From NCBI RefSeq assembly GCF_023061135.1, contig NZ_JAKGAN010000010.1:38726-102725 (forward strand): a stretch of 64,000 nucleotides of DNA, read 5' to 3'. Made by a program: the position numbers and the translations under genes. Shown piece after piece: positions 18,537 through 26,849 of this stretch (position 1 is its first letter; the number at the start of each line of letters is the position of its first letter). Below the pieces are notes generated by a model. It ran no database searches and was not told where the DNA came from. It saw only the letters and a program-made list of their open reading frames with translations. Source of the stretch: Chromohalobacter sarecensis. Its GTDB lineage: Bacteria > Pseudomonadota > Gammaproteobacteria > Pseudomonadales > Halomonadaceae.

Positions 18537-19324
18537 GCGCGGCTCTCCTCGGCGGCATTGCGGGTCAGGCGGCGGCCCAGGCGGTGGCGCAGCGTGGGCG
18601 GCAGGATGCCTGCCAGCTTGACCAGCAAGGTAAAGCGGCGTGGGAAATGAATGTCGAGTGTGCGCTTCTCCAAGCCGCGCAGGATGGCCTCGACGGCGGT
18701 ATCGACCTCGACGCGCATGGGCATGGGAAAGTCATTACGCTCGGTTAACGGGGTACGCACGAAACCGGGGTGTATGACGCTGACATCGATGCCTTCCGCC
18801 GCCAGGTCGAGCCGCAGGGAGGCAAGAAAGTAGCTGATCGCGGCCTTGGACGCGCCATAAGCCTCGGCGCGCGGCAACGGAAAGTACGCCGAAGCACTTG
18901 AGACGGCCGCCAGCTGCGGACGCTGTGTGCCATGGCGAGCACGACGCAGTAGCGGTAGCGCCGCATCGATGGCGTACAGCGTGCCGTGGAGGTTGGTGGC
19001 CAGGACGCGCTCGATGAGATCGACATCGAAGTCGCGGGCGTCCACGTATTCGCAGGTGCCGGCATTGAGGAGGGCCAGTTCTAGCCCCCCGAAGACAGCC
19101 TCTATGTGTTCCCCGGCGGCGGTGACCGAGGTGCGATCAGTCAGGTCGGCGGGAACGACCAAGGCATTCTCAAAGGGCGCCGCCAACGCCTCCAGAGCAT
19201 CGCGTCGACGCGCGGTCAGCGCCACTCGGTGGCCTTCCTTCAACAACCGCACGGCAAGTGCCTCGCCGATGCCTGACGTGGCGCCGGTCAGCCAGATGCG
19301 TCGCGGGGCCATTGAAGTGGTCAT
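18533..19324 (-). CDS. Short-chain dehydrogenase/reductase
   Basis: 263 residues, classical SDR. Cofactor motif TGATSGIG near residue 14, NAG at LLNAGTCEY, catalytic Ser in AVSSASAYF and YGASK (Tyr-x3-Lys). ARR after the second strand favours NADP(H). An extended hydrophobic C-terminus (FTLLVKLAGILPP) suggests membrane association. GGAGGA lies upstream of ATG 19324. Within the operon it may reduce or oxidise an acyl or aldehyde intermediate; substrate unknown. Confidence 0.85.
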   Translation of the reverse strand: MTTSMAPRRIWLTGATSGIGEALAVRLLKEGHRVALTARRRDALEALAAPFENALVVPADLTDRTSVTAAGEHIEAVFGGLELALLNAGTCEYVDARDFDVDLIERVLATNLHGTLYAIDAALPLLRRARHGTQRPQLAAVSSASAYFPLPRAEAYGASKAAISYFLASLRLDLAAEGIDVSVIHPGFVRTPLTERNDFPMPMRVEVDTAVEAILRGLEKRTLDIHFPRRFTLLVKLAGILPPTLRHRLGRRLTRNAAEESRA

Positions 19325-19359
19325 GGGCTGTCCTCCAAGTGGCTAGGCCTGAACGCTGA

Positions 19360-19806
19360 CTAATGCGATGGCGGCGTCGGACGCGTGCGTCGCTTGAGCC
19401 AGCGGATCAGCGTGCCTAATACGGGCAAGTGCTCGTAAAGCATTGCCCCGGCATCGAAGTAATCGCGTTGCCGACAGACCCGCTCGCCGCGAAACGTCAG
19501 TCGCGAGCACCCCGCCACCTCGATTCTGCGGCCATCGGCAAGTCGGGGATGACTGAGCGACATCACCCAGTCGACGCAAGCTTCATCACCCTCACGCTGG
19601 TAGTGGTGGGTGGCGAAGTGGCACTCGGTGACGTTGTCGAGCATCTCGATGTAGTAGCCCATCAAGGCATTGCGTCCCTCGATGTGGTGTAACGGGTCGG
19701 TGAGCGACACATCGTCAGTGTAGAGGTTTTCTAGTCCTTTTGTACATGTCTTGTCTAGATTTTTAAAGGCGTGACAAAAGGCCTCCAAGGCGGGGTCCTG
19801 GTGCAT
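19360..19806 (-). CDS. NTF2/SnoaL-like protein
   Basis: 148 residues with the cone-shaped NTF2-like pattern: FCHAFKNLDKTCTKGLENLYTDDVSLTDP-type opening (listed here in part), HIEGRNALMGYY, and the DYFDAGAMLYEHLPVLG ending. Such proteins recur in light- or singlet-oxygen-induced photolyase/CFA-like clusters. Function unknown; members bind small hydrophobic molecules. It begins 39 bases after the photolyase stop, with GGAGGA 5 bases before ATG 19806. Confidence 0.7.
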   Translation of the reverse strand: MHQDPALEAFCHAFKNLDKTCTKGLENLYTDDVSLTDPLHHIEGRNALMGYYIEMLDNVTECHFATHHYQREGDEACVDWVMSLSHPRLADGRRIEVAGCSRLTFRGERVCRQRDYFDAGAMLYEHLPVLGTLIRWLKRRTRPTPPSH

Positions 19807-19845
19807 GCTGTCCTCCGGAGGGCGTATGCCTAAGTGGTGCGTTGG

Positions 19846-21267
19846 TTACGTCGTCAGTGACTTGAAGGCGTCCAGTGCGCGTTGGCGTGCTGCCTTGTGG
19901 TCGACGATGGGATCGGCGTAGCCGGTTTGTCGGCGTTGCGTGGCGTCCGGGAAGAAGCGCGACTTGAGCGGCAACTCGGCCAGTTCCGGCAGGTATTCCG
20001 CGATGAAGCGGCCTTCGGGGTCGAAGCGTTCCGCCTGAGTGGTGGGGTTGAAGATTCGGAAATAGGGCGCGGCATCGGTGCCAGTGGAAGCGGCCCACTG
20101 CCAGCCACCATTGTTGGAGGCGAAGTCGCCGTCGACGAGGTGGCGCATGAAGAAGGCCTCGCCACGGCGCCAGTCGATCAGCAAGTGCTTGGACAGGAAC
20201 ATCGCCACGACCATGCGCAGGCGGTTGTGCATCCAGCCGCGCTGGACCAGCTGGCGCATCGCGGCATCGACCAGCGGATAGCCGGTACGCCCTTCGCACC
20301 ACGCCTGAAACCCCGCGTCATCGTCGCGCCAGACCAAGGCTTGAGTGTGCGACTGGAAAGGGCGGTGGCGGTTGATGTCGGGAAAACTGGCGGCGATATG
20401 CAGGTAGAACTCGCGCCAGATCAATTCGTTGGCCCAGGCGGTGAGGCCGGCATCGCCGTCGGCGAGATGCCCCTCGTTGTTGCTCATCACCGCGTGCAGG
20501 CACTGGCGATGCGAGATCATGCCCAGCGACAGGTAGGGAGACAGCTCGCTGGTGCCGGGCAGCTTGGGAAAATCACGCTGGCGCTTGTAGTGATAACCGC
20601 GAAAGCGCAAGAAGCGCTCGAGCCGATCGCCGGCCTCGTCCTGCCCCGCGGGCCAAAAACTCGAGTCGAGTGGCGCGTCGTCCAGCGTCTCGAGATCGCG
20701 TGAGGGCGGCGGGTCGGCGTCGATGCCCAACGGGGTTTGGGGAGCGGGCCCTTCCACCAGGGCGATGCGGCGTGATGCCAACTGACGATGCCAGGCCTTG
20801 GCGAATGGCGTAAAGACGCTATATGGCTCGCCCTTGCCGGTGAGCAGCTCACCGGGGGCATAGGCCACGGCGTCGGTATGGCCCCATGTCGCGATACCTG
20901 CGGCTTGAAAGGCTGACTCCACGGCTGCATCGCGGCGGCGCTCATTGAGCGGGTATTCGCGATTGAAGTGCAGCGCGCTGGCGCCATGCTCGCGCGCCAG
21001 TTCGAGCAGCGCCGCAGGCGCCTCGTCGTAGGTCGCGATGCGCCGTTGCAGCAGGGGAATATTGAGGCCAGAAAGATGCTCGCGAAGCGCGGCCACGCCG
21101 CGTAACCAGAAGTCGACCTTATTGGCGCCGTGGTCGTGACGTTGCCATTGTGGAAGGCTGGTCAGGAACACGGCGATCACCGGTCCGCGTTCGGCGGCGG
21201 CTTGCAGGGCACGGTTATCGAGGGTTCGCAGGTCGCTGCGGAACCACATCAATTGCACATCGGACAT
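19846..21267 (-). CDS. phrB: Deoxyribodipyrimidine photolyase
   Basis: Repairs cyclobutane pyrimidine dimers using blue light, FAD and an antenna chromophore. 473 residues from ATG 21267 (a GTG two codons upstream is also possible). The N-terminal antenna domain begins LMWFRSDLRTLDN. The FAD domain shows WANELIWREFYLH, GRTGYPLVDAAMRQL, GWMHNRLRMVVAMFLSK, DGDFASNNGGWQW and the RIFNP-x-TQAERFDP block of class I CPD photolyases. It lies 45 bases after the MerR-like gene and heads the lipid-modification genes. Confidence 0.93.
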   Translation of the reverse strand: MSDVQLMWFRSDLRTLDNRALQAAAERGPVIAVFLTSLPQWQRHDHGANKVDFWLRGVAALREHLSGLNIPLLQRRIATYDEAPAALLELAREHGASALHFNREYPLNERRRDAAVESAFQAAGIATWGHTDAVAYAPGELLTGKGEPYSVFTPFAKAWHRQLASRRIALVEGPAPQTPLGIDADPPPSRDLETLDDAPLDSSFWPAGQDEAGDRLERFLRFRGYHYKRQRDFPKLPGTSELSPYLSLGMISHRQCLHAVMSNNEGHLADGDAGLTAWANELIWREFYLHIAASFPDINRHRPFQSHTQALVWRDDDAGFQAWCEGRTGYPLVDAAMRQLVQRGWMHNRLRMVVAMFLSKHLLIDWRRGEAFFMRHLVDGDFASNNGGWQWAASTGTDAAPYFRIFNPTTQAERFDPEGRFIAEYLPELAELPLKSRFFPDATQRRQTGYADPIVDHKAARQRALDAFKSLTT

Positions 21268-21312
21268 GGCCACTCTCTGGCGTGGTTATGAGGGTTGGGC
21301 TTTATACGAAAA

Positions 21313-22230
21313 CTAGCGCCCCAGCAGCCCATGCAGGCGGCTGAGTGCAGCGGGTAGTTCGTCACCGAGCGAAGCGACTTGGGTGTTTTCCAGCTCCGCG
21401 CTACGAATACGTGCCACGGGGCCGACTAGACACAGCGGTATCTCGAGATGTTCCGCCACACGCGGCAACTGACGTCGAATGAGATCGCTGCGCTCGGCGT
21501 ATCCGCTGGTCATGAGTACGGCATCCGCCTTGAAGCGCTCTGCAGCCAGCGGCAACTCGTTGAGCGGCAGGTCGGTGTCCAGCCATTCGACCCGAAATCC
21601 CGAGTCGGACGCCACCAGCGCTAAAAGCATCAGGCGCAACAGGTCGCGCTCCTCGGGAAGGCGCAGCAGCAGCAGACGTGCGCCTCGCGTGGCTTGGTTG
21701 GCGTGGTACAGGCGAATGCCGACCCGTGTGCGCAGGAAGCTTTCCAGCAAGCGGCGCTGCAACTCGGCACCGAATTGATCGCTCCAGCGTTCCTCGAGCT
21801 GATCGATCATCGGCTGCCATAACTCGGCCACGCACAAGCCGGCGGGATAAAGCGCCATGCTGCGGTTGAACAGCACCTCAAGCGTATCGCTATCCAGCGC
21901 GTCGACGGCCTGCAGTAGTCGCTGGCGCTGGCCTTCCCAGTCGCTGATATCCGGTGACGGGACGTCATTGACCTCAGGTTCTGGCTGCTCGAGCAGATCG
22001 CGCACCTGACTGACGGGAACGCCTCGGTTGAGCCATTGCAGAATGCGTTCGACGCGCCGTATGTCCTCGCGTGCATAGAGACGATGTCCCTTGGGGGTAC
22101 GCTGCGGACGGATCAGGCCGTAGCGGCGCTCCCAAGCGCGCAAGGTCACGGAGTTGACGCCGGTCAGCCGTGAAACCTCGCGGATCGGGTACAGCGGCGA
22201 ACTGGCCGGATCCATCGCCTGTTCACTCAT
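21313..22230 (-). CDS. MerR-family LitR/CarH-like regulator lacking cobalamin ligands
   Basis: 305 residues from ATG 22230 (AGGAGG 10 bases upstream). The MerR helix-turn-helix (14-52, IREVSRLTGVNSVTLRAWERRYGL) is followed by a cap helix domain and a C-terminal cobalamin-binding-like domain (about 100-300), the LitR/CarH layout. The ligands of CarH are missing: after Trp149 comes Ser, the Glu-His pair is replaced by Gln-Arg, and the ExH-type loop reads LPEERDLL with Arg195 in place of the axial His. It should therefore not sense light through adenosylcobalamin itself. It likely represses or controls the photolyase operon directly downstream. Confidence 0.82.
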   Translation of the reverse strand: MSEQAMDPASSPLYPIREVSRLTGVNSVTLRAWERRYGLIRPQRTPKGHRLYAREDIRRVERILQWLNRGVPVSQVRDLLEQPEPEVNDVPSPDISDWEGQRQRLLQAVDALDSDTLEVLFNRSMALYPAGLCVAELWQPMIDQLEERWSDQFGAELQRRLLESFLRTRVGIRLYHANQATRGARLLLLRLPEERDLLRLMLLALVASDSGFRVEWLDTDLPLNELPLAAERFKADAVLMTSGYAERSDLIRRQLPRVAEHLEIPLCLVGPVARIRSAELENTQVASLGDELPAALSRLHGLLGR

Positions 22231-22279
22231 GCGCTTAGGTTCCTCCTGTGAATCTTGCCACTTAGCATGGGGGATGAAG

Positions 22280-22306
22280 TTGTACGTCGCAATAGTTTTG
22301 TACAAT
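22280..22306 (-). promoter_or_regulatory. TTGTAC repeat upstream of the MerR-like gene
   Basis: TTGTAC at 22280-22285 and the palindrome TTGTACAA at 22298-22305 form a direct repeat with an 18-bp step, 50-75 bases before the MerR-like start and inside the gap after the CbiX-like gene. Candidate operator/promoter for the regulator and photolyase cluster. TGTACAA recurs before the TIGR01777 gene (22814) and the GGDEF-EAL gene (7012). Confidence 0.4.
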
Positions 22307-22318
22307 ACCTATCACGTC

Positions 22319-22699
22319 TTATGTCTCCGGTGACGCCTCTGCGCGGGCCGTCACGATGCCCACCAGTGCTTCGACGAAGGCCGGGTGCTGGCCGACGGGG
22401 TCGAGCAGCGTCAGTGCTGCCTGAGGATATTGCGCACGCAATGCTTCCAACTGGGCCGGAACGTCTTGACGTAGGTGGCGCCCGGCGGCGAAAAACAGCG
22501 GCAAGATATCGAGGCGTCGATGGCCTTGGTCATACAGTTCGGCGACCCGGGTTTCCAGCGAGGGTTCGCTGAGCTCCATGTAAGCGAGGACTGCGGGGGT
22601 GTCGAGGCGTGCCCGCAGGTCGTGCTCGAGCGTCTCGAAGGGCGCGCGCCAGCGCGCATCGCTGGAGCCATGGGCAAGTAGTATCAAGGCGTGGCTCAT
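22319..22699 (-). CDS. CbiX/SirB-like sirohydrochlorin chelatase family protein
   Basis: 126 residues from ATG 22699 (AGGAG 8 bases upstream). Single-domain CbiX: ALILLAHGSSDARW with the catalytic-type His10, ELSEPSLETRVAELYDQGHRRLDILPLFFAAGRHLRQD with a second His, and a C-terminal VGQHPAFVEAL. Short chelatases of this kind insert Co or Fe into sirohydrochlorin. No cobalamin or siroheme genes adjoin it; it sits directly upstream of the regulator whose fold derives from a cobalamin-binding domain. The metal is unknown. Confidence 0.78.
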   Translation of the reverse strand: MSHALILLAHGSSDARWRAPFETLEHDLRARLDTPAVLAYMELSEPSLETRVAELYDQGHRRLDILPLFFAAGRHLRQDVPAQLEALRAQYPQAALTLLDPVGQHPAFVEALVGIVTARAEASPET

Positions 22700-22812
22700 C
22701 GAGCGATCTCCTATTAGATGAATGACGTGGCGACGACAGCCACGTGGCGAGTGGCCATGAGCTATGCTTTCCAGCCAGGCCAACGCATATTTACCTGGAC
22801 AACTCTAGCAAA

Positions 22813-22832
22813 CTGTACAACGGTCGTATAAT
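22813..22832 (+). promoter_or_regulatory. TGTACAA plus TATAAT promoter of the TIGR01777 gene
   Basis: TGTACAA (22814-22820) is followed by a perfect -10 TATAAT (22827-22832), 20 bases before the ATG. The -35 region is poor, as in regulator-dependent promoters. The shared TGTACAA suggests co-control with the photolyase cluster. Confidence 0.45.
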
Positions 22833-22851
22833 ACGTATTTGGAGAGTCATC

Positions 22852-23748
22852 ATGCGCATCCTGATCACTGGCGGTAGCGGCTTCGTCGGACGATTGCTCT
22901 GCCATCGCCTACACGAAGCTGGCCATCGGTTGCTGGTGGTATCGCGCTCCCCAACCCGGGCGCAGACGCATCTGCCCGAGGGCATCGAGATCCGCGAGTC
23001 GGTCATGGCGTTTGCGGACGACGCCCCCGAGGCAATCGTCAATCTCGCCGGCGAGCCCATCGCCGACAAGCGCTGGAGCGAGGCGCAGAAGCAGCGCTTG
23101 ATCGCCTCGCGACTGACCACCACGCGCGAGCTGGTGACGCTGTGCGAGCGCCTGGAGACGCCGCCTCGGGTCATGGTATCCGGGTCGGCCATGGGCTTTT
23201 ACGGTGATCAGGGAGAGCGCGACGTCACCGAGCAGACTCCGCCCAACGACGAGTTCGCCCATCGTCTCTGTGCCCAATGGGAATCGGCGGCGCGTGCGGC
23301 CGAGCCGCTGGGTGTGCGAGTCGCGCTGTTGCGTACCGGGCTGGTGCTCGACGCCGGTGGTGGCACGCTGAGCAAACTGCTCCCGCCTTTCCGCCTGGGG
23401 CTCGGCGGCCGCCTGGGGAGCGGACGTCAGTATATGCCGTGGATTCATCGCGAGGATCTAGTGCGCATCGTGCTGTTGTTGCTTGAGCGGGATGACCTTG
23501 AAGGGCCTTTCAATGCCTCTGCGCCGCATCCCGTCACCAATGCCGACTTCACGCGTACCTTGGCGCATCATCTGCATCGCCCCGCGCTGATGACGGTACC
23601 CGCCGGCTTGCTGCGGCTGGCCCTGGGTGAGATGTCACGCTTGTTGCTGACCGGCGCCCGTATGCGCCCCGCGCGCTTGGAGGCGGCGGGGTTCACGTTT
23701 CACTATCCGACGCTGGACAGCGCCCTGAAGGCGATTCTCGGACGCTGA
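22852..23748 (+). CDS. TIGR01777-family NAD-dependent epimerase-like oxidoreductase
   Basis: 298 residues from ATG 22852 (GGAGAG 5 bases upstream). N-terminal MRILITGGSGFVGRLLCHRL is a Rossmann GxxGxxG. VNLAGEPIADKRWSEAQKQ, SGSAMGFYGDQG and the conserved C-terminal DUF1731 part (ALLRLALGEMSRLLLTGARMRPARL-like, split here) define the YfcH/TIGR01777 group. The reaction is unknown. Such genes often neighbour MerR-photolyase loci in pseudomonads, in keeping with its position and promoter motif here. Confidence 0.85.
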   Translation: MRILITGGSGFVGRLLCHRLHEAGHRLLVVSRSPTRAQTHLPEGIEIRESVMAFADDAPEAIVNLAGEPIADKRWSEAQKQRLIASRLTTTRELVTLCERLETPPRVMVSGSAMGFYGDQGERDVTEQTPPNDEFAHRLCAQWESAARAAEPLGVRVALLRTGLVLDAGGGTLSKLLPPFRLGLGGRLGSGRQYMPWIHREDLVRIVLLLLERDDLEGPFNASAPHPVTNADFTRTLAHHLHRPALMTVPAGLLRLALGEMSRLLLTGARMRPARLEAAGFTFHYPTLDSALKAILGR

Positions 23749-23770
23749 CGCGTGGCCTCTCGATCTAGGT

Positions 23771-26728
23771 TTACTCGGGTGGGTCGACGGTGACGATCAC
23801 ACGCACTGCGTCGAGACGCAGCCGCGTGGCGTCGATGGCCGTATCCAGCGCCTGGCGCTCGTGGGCGAGGGCCTCGATTTCCGCGTCGCGTACTGCCGGG
23901 TTGTGACGTGCCAAGGCCTTGAGACGCGCCAGCTCGGTATCCAGCGTCTCGCGCATGCGCGTCTGTGCGGCCTCGACGATACTTGGCAACTCGTTCTCGG
24001 CCTCGCCCTCAGCGTTGGTCAAAAGCTCGCGCAATTGCGCATGGCGCGACTTGATCAGATCGCGCGCGACGGCCTTCTTGACCTTCTTGAGGTTCTTCGC
24101 CAAGCCCCCGAACGAGACTTTCTGCGTGAGGTTGGCGCCCGACTCGTCGAGCAGCAAACGAACCGCCGTGGGTGGCAGGAAACGTCCGATATTCAAGTGC
24201 TTGGGCGCTGGACAATGGGTCCGGAATACCAACTCGGCCATCAGTCGGCCGCCGGGAATCGAGGGGTGCTGAAGTAGCGCCAGAGCGGTATTGCCGAGGG
24301 TGCCGTCGAGGATGCGCTCCATCATTTCGCGTACCAGCGGATGTTCCCAGGAGAGGCGCTGCACGTCGTCGCGGCCCAGGGCCCGCTGCCGGTCGAACGT
24401 CGCCGAGAAACCTTCCTCGCCTTTGATCAGCCCCGGCAGACCGTCGAGCATGTGCGGCCCCGCCAGCAGGTGCTGGATATCATTGCCTAGGTCGCGACTC
24501 TCGACGCCGAACACGTCCAGGGCCTTGTCGACGTAACGTGGCAGTGTGGTGTCTTCGTCCAGCTCACGGATGGCGTCGGTAACGGCCTGGGCGCGTTCCG
24601 GGCGGCAAGCATTCCATTCCAGGAGTCGGTCGCGGCCGGCCTCATGCGCAGCGAGGCGGCTTTCGAAATAGGCGCGCGTTTCCGCGATGACCTCTTCGAG
24701 GGAATCATTGTCGAGCAGGGAGTCGGCCACGGTATCGCCGAAGGCATCGTAAAGCTCGCTGCCGATGCCATGCGGAGCGTTGAAGGCGCGCATGCCCTCG
24801 TCGTACCAGCGCAGCAGGCGCTCGCCGGGGCTGTCTTCGAACACCGGCACGTAGAGCTCGATGGTGTGTTGCTGGCCGATGCGATCGAGGCGGCCGATGC
24901 GTTGCTCGAGCTGATCGGGGTGCGCGGGTAGATCGAACATCACCAGGTGGCGGCAGAACTGGAAGTTGCGCCCCTCGGAGCCGATTTCCGAGCATACCAG
25001 TACCTGACAGCCGTCTTCGTCGTCGGCGAAGGCGGCCGCCGCCCGGTCGCGCTCGATGAGCGTCATGCCCTCGTGGAACACCGGCGCCTGGAACCCGCCC
25101 AGCACGCGCAGTGCCTCGCTGAGGTCGCTGGCGGTCGTGCGGTCGTGGGCGATGACCAGCACCTTGTCGCGGCCGACCTCGGTGAGGTGCTCCAGGAGCC
25201 AGGTCACGCGCGGGTCGATCTGCCACCAGGGTTCGGCGTTGAGTGCAACGTCGCCCGGCGAAGCGACGCTCGACACGTCATCGCTCAGTGCACGATACAT
25301 GGCATCGGGATAGAGCAGCACCTCGGGATGATCGAGCCCGGTGGCGATCAGCAGGTCATCGAGGTAGTCCATGTCGCGATCCAGTTTGCGCAGTTCGCGG
25401 CGGTAGCTGGATGGCGGGGTCAGGCGCGTGATGTGCAAATGGCGCTCAGGGAAGCCGGCGACATGGCGGCGGCTGTTGCGGAACATCACCCGGCCGGTGC
25501 CGTGGCGGTCGAGCAACTGCTCGCGGAGCTGGCGGCGGGCGCTTTGATGTTGTGCCGCGTCGCTTTCGGGGTCGAACAGCGTCTCGAGAAGCGCCTGGCT
25601 GTCCGCGTCGTCGATGACCGCGCCCACAGCGTCGCGATCCGCAGCATCGCCGGGCAGGCGTTCGAGGGCGTCCACCGCTTCGGCGACCTTGGCGTAGCCC
25701 GCTTCTTCGGCGGCGAAGGCTTCCAGGCTGGTGTAGCGCTCTGGATCGAGCAGGCGCAGCCGCGCGAAATGGCCGGCTTGGCCCATCTGCTCGGGCGTGG
25801 CGGTGAGCAGCAACACGCCGTCGATGACGCGCGCCAACTGCTCGACACAGGCATAACCGGGGCCGCTGGTTTCGGGCGTCCAGTCGAGATGATGGGCTTC
25901 GTCGACGATCAGCAGATCCCAGTCGCAGGCCAGGGCTTGGGTTTGACGATGCGGATTGGCGAACAGCCATTGCTGACTGGCCAGTACTAGCTGGGCACTC
26001 TCAAAGGGGTTGCCCGTGCTGTGCTGGCTTTGCTGCTCATCGAGCAGCGTGAAATGCAGCGAGAAGCGGCGCAGCATCTCGACCAGCCATTGATGGCTCA
26101 GACTGTCGGGCACCAGGATCAGCGCGCGTTCGGCACGTCCGGTGAGCAGCAGACGGTGCAGGATCAAACCGGCTTCGATGGTCTTGCCCAGACCCACTTC
26201 ATCGGCAAGCAGTACGCGCGGCGCATGACGGCGCGAGACCTCGTCGGCGATGTACAGCTGATGCGGGATGAGGTCCACACGGGGTCCGGCCAGGCCGTTT
26301 GCCGGGTGCTGGGCGATGCGGTGATGATGATGCAGGGTGCGGTAGCGCAGCTCGAACCAGTCGTTGCGGTCGACCTGGCCGGTGAGCAGTCGGTCGCGCG
26401 CCTGCTGAAAGCGCATGCTATCGGCGAGGCGGCTTTCGGGAAGCTCGTCGTATTCGCCGTCCGCCGTCTCGACGATATACACCAGCAGCCCGTTGGCTTT
26501 CTTGGTGTCGTCGACGGTCAGCGTGCGGCCGTCGGCGGCCTCGATCCGGTCGCCGGCGCCGAAGACCACGCGGGTCAGCGGTGCCTGGCGAACGCTATAG
26601 GTGCGCGTTTCTTGGCTGGCGGCAAAGAGAACGGTCACGCTTCGGACGTCACAGCTCAGGATCGTGCCCAGCCCCAGCTCGGCTTCGCCGTCGCTGACCC
26701 AGCGCTGGCCCGGAATGAATTCGCTCAT
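23771..26728 (-). CDS. rapA: RapA, RNA polymerase recycling ATPase
   Basis: 985 residues, SWI2/SNF2-type ATPase that binds core RNA polymerase and helps its recycling. Start at ATG 26728 (MSEFIPGQRW, matching the known RapA beginning) with GAGG 5 bases upstream. Two N-terminal beta-barrel domains (1-110), Walker A LADEVGLGKT (174-183) and DEAH (276-279), the helicase C-terminal half with SEIGSEGRNFQFCRH and RIGRLDRIGQ, then the RapA-specific C-terminal domain. Monocistronic and convergent with the TIGR01777 gene; no hairpin is obvious between them. Confidence 0.95.
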   Translation of the reverse strand: MSEFIPGQRWVSDGEAELGLGTILSCDVRSVTVLFAASQETRTYSVRQAPLTRVVFGAGDRIEAADGRTLTVDDTKKANGLLVYIVETADGEYDELPESRLADSMRFQQARDRLLTGQVDRNDWFELRYRTLHHHHRIAQHPANGLAGPRVDLIPHQLYIADEVSRRHAPRVLLADEVGLGKTIEAGLILHRLLLTGRAERALILVPDSLSHQWLVEMLRRFSLHFTLLDEQQSQHSTGNPFESAQLVLASQQWLFANPHRQTQALACDWDLLIVDEAHHLDWTPETSGPGYACVEQLARVIDGVLLLTATPEQMGQAGHFARLRLLDPERYTSLEAFAAEEAGYAKVAEAVDALERLPGDAADRDAVGAVIDDADSQALLETLFDPESDAAQHQSARRQLREQLLDRHGTGRVMFRNSRRHVAGFPERHLHITRLTPPSSYRRELRKLDRDMDYLDDLLIATGLDHPEVLLYPDAMYRALSDDVSSVASPGDVALNAEPWWQIDPRVTWLLEHLTEVGRDKVLVIAHDRTTASDLSEALRVLGGFQAPVFHEGMTLIERDRAAAAFADDEDGCQVLVCSEIGSEGRNFQFCRHLVMFDLPAHPDQLEQRIGRLDRIGQQHTIELYVPVFEDSPGERLLRWYDEGMRAFNAPHGIGSELYDAFGDTVADSLLDNDSLEEVIAETRAYFESRLAAHEAGRDRLLEWNACRPERAQAVTDAIRELDEDTTLPRYVDKALDVFGVESRDLGNDIQHLLAGPHMLDGLPGLIKGEEGFSATFDRQRALGRDDVQRLSWEHPLVREMMERILDGTLGNTALALLQHPSIPGGRLMAELVFRTHCPAPKHLNIGRFLPPTAVRLLLDESGANLTQKVSFGGLAKNLKKVKKAVARDLIKSRHAQLRELLTNAEGEAENELPSIVEAAQTRMRETLDTELARLKALARHNPAVRDAEIEALAHERQALDTAIDATRLRLDAVRVIVTVDPPE

Positions 26729-26849
26729 GATGCCTCGGGATGATGATGTAACGGTACGTGGCGCGCCGTCTTGCCGGGGGAGCATGCAGGACGGCGGGGC
26801 GCGGTATTCTACCGGAAAGCGGCGAAGGGCTTAACAGGCGATTGCGTTT

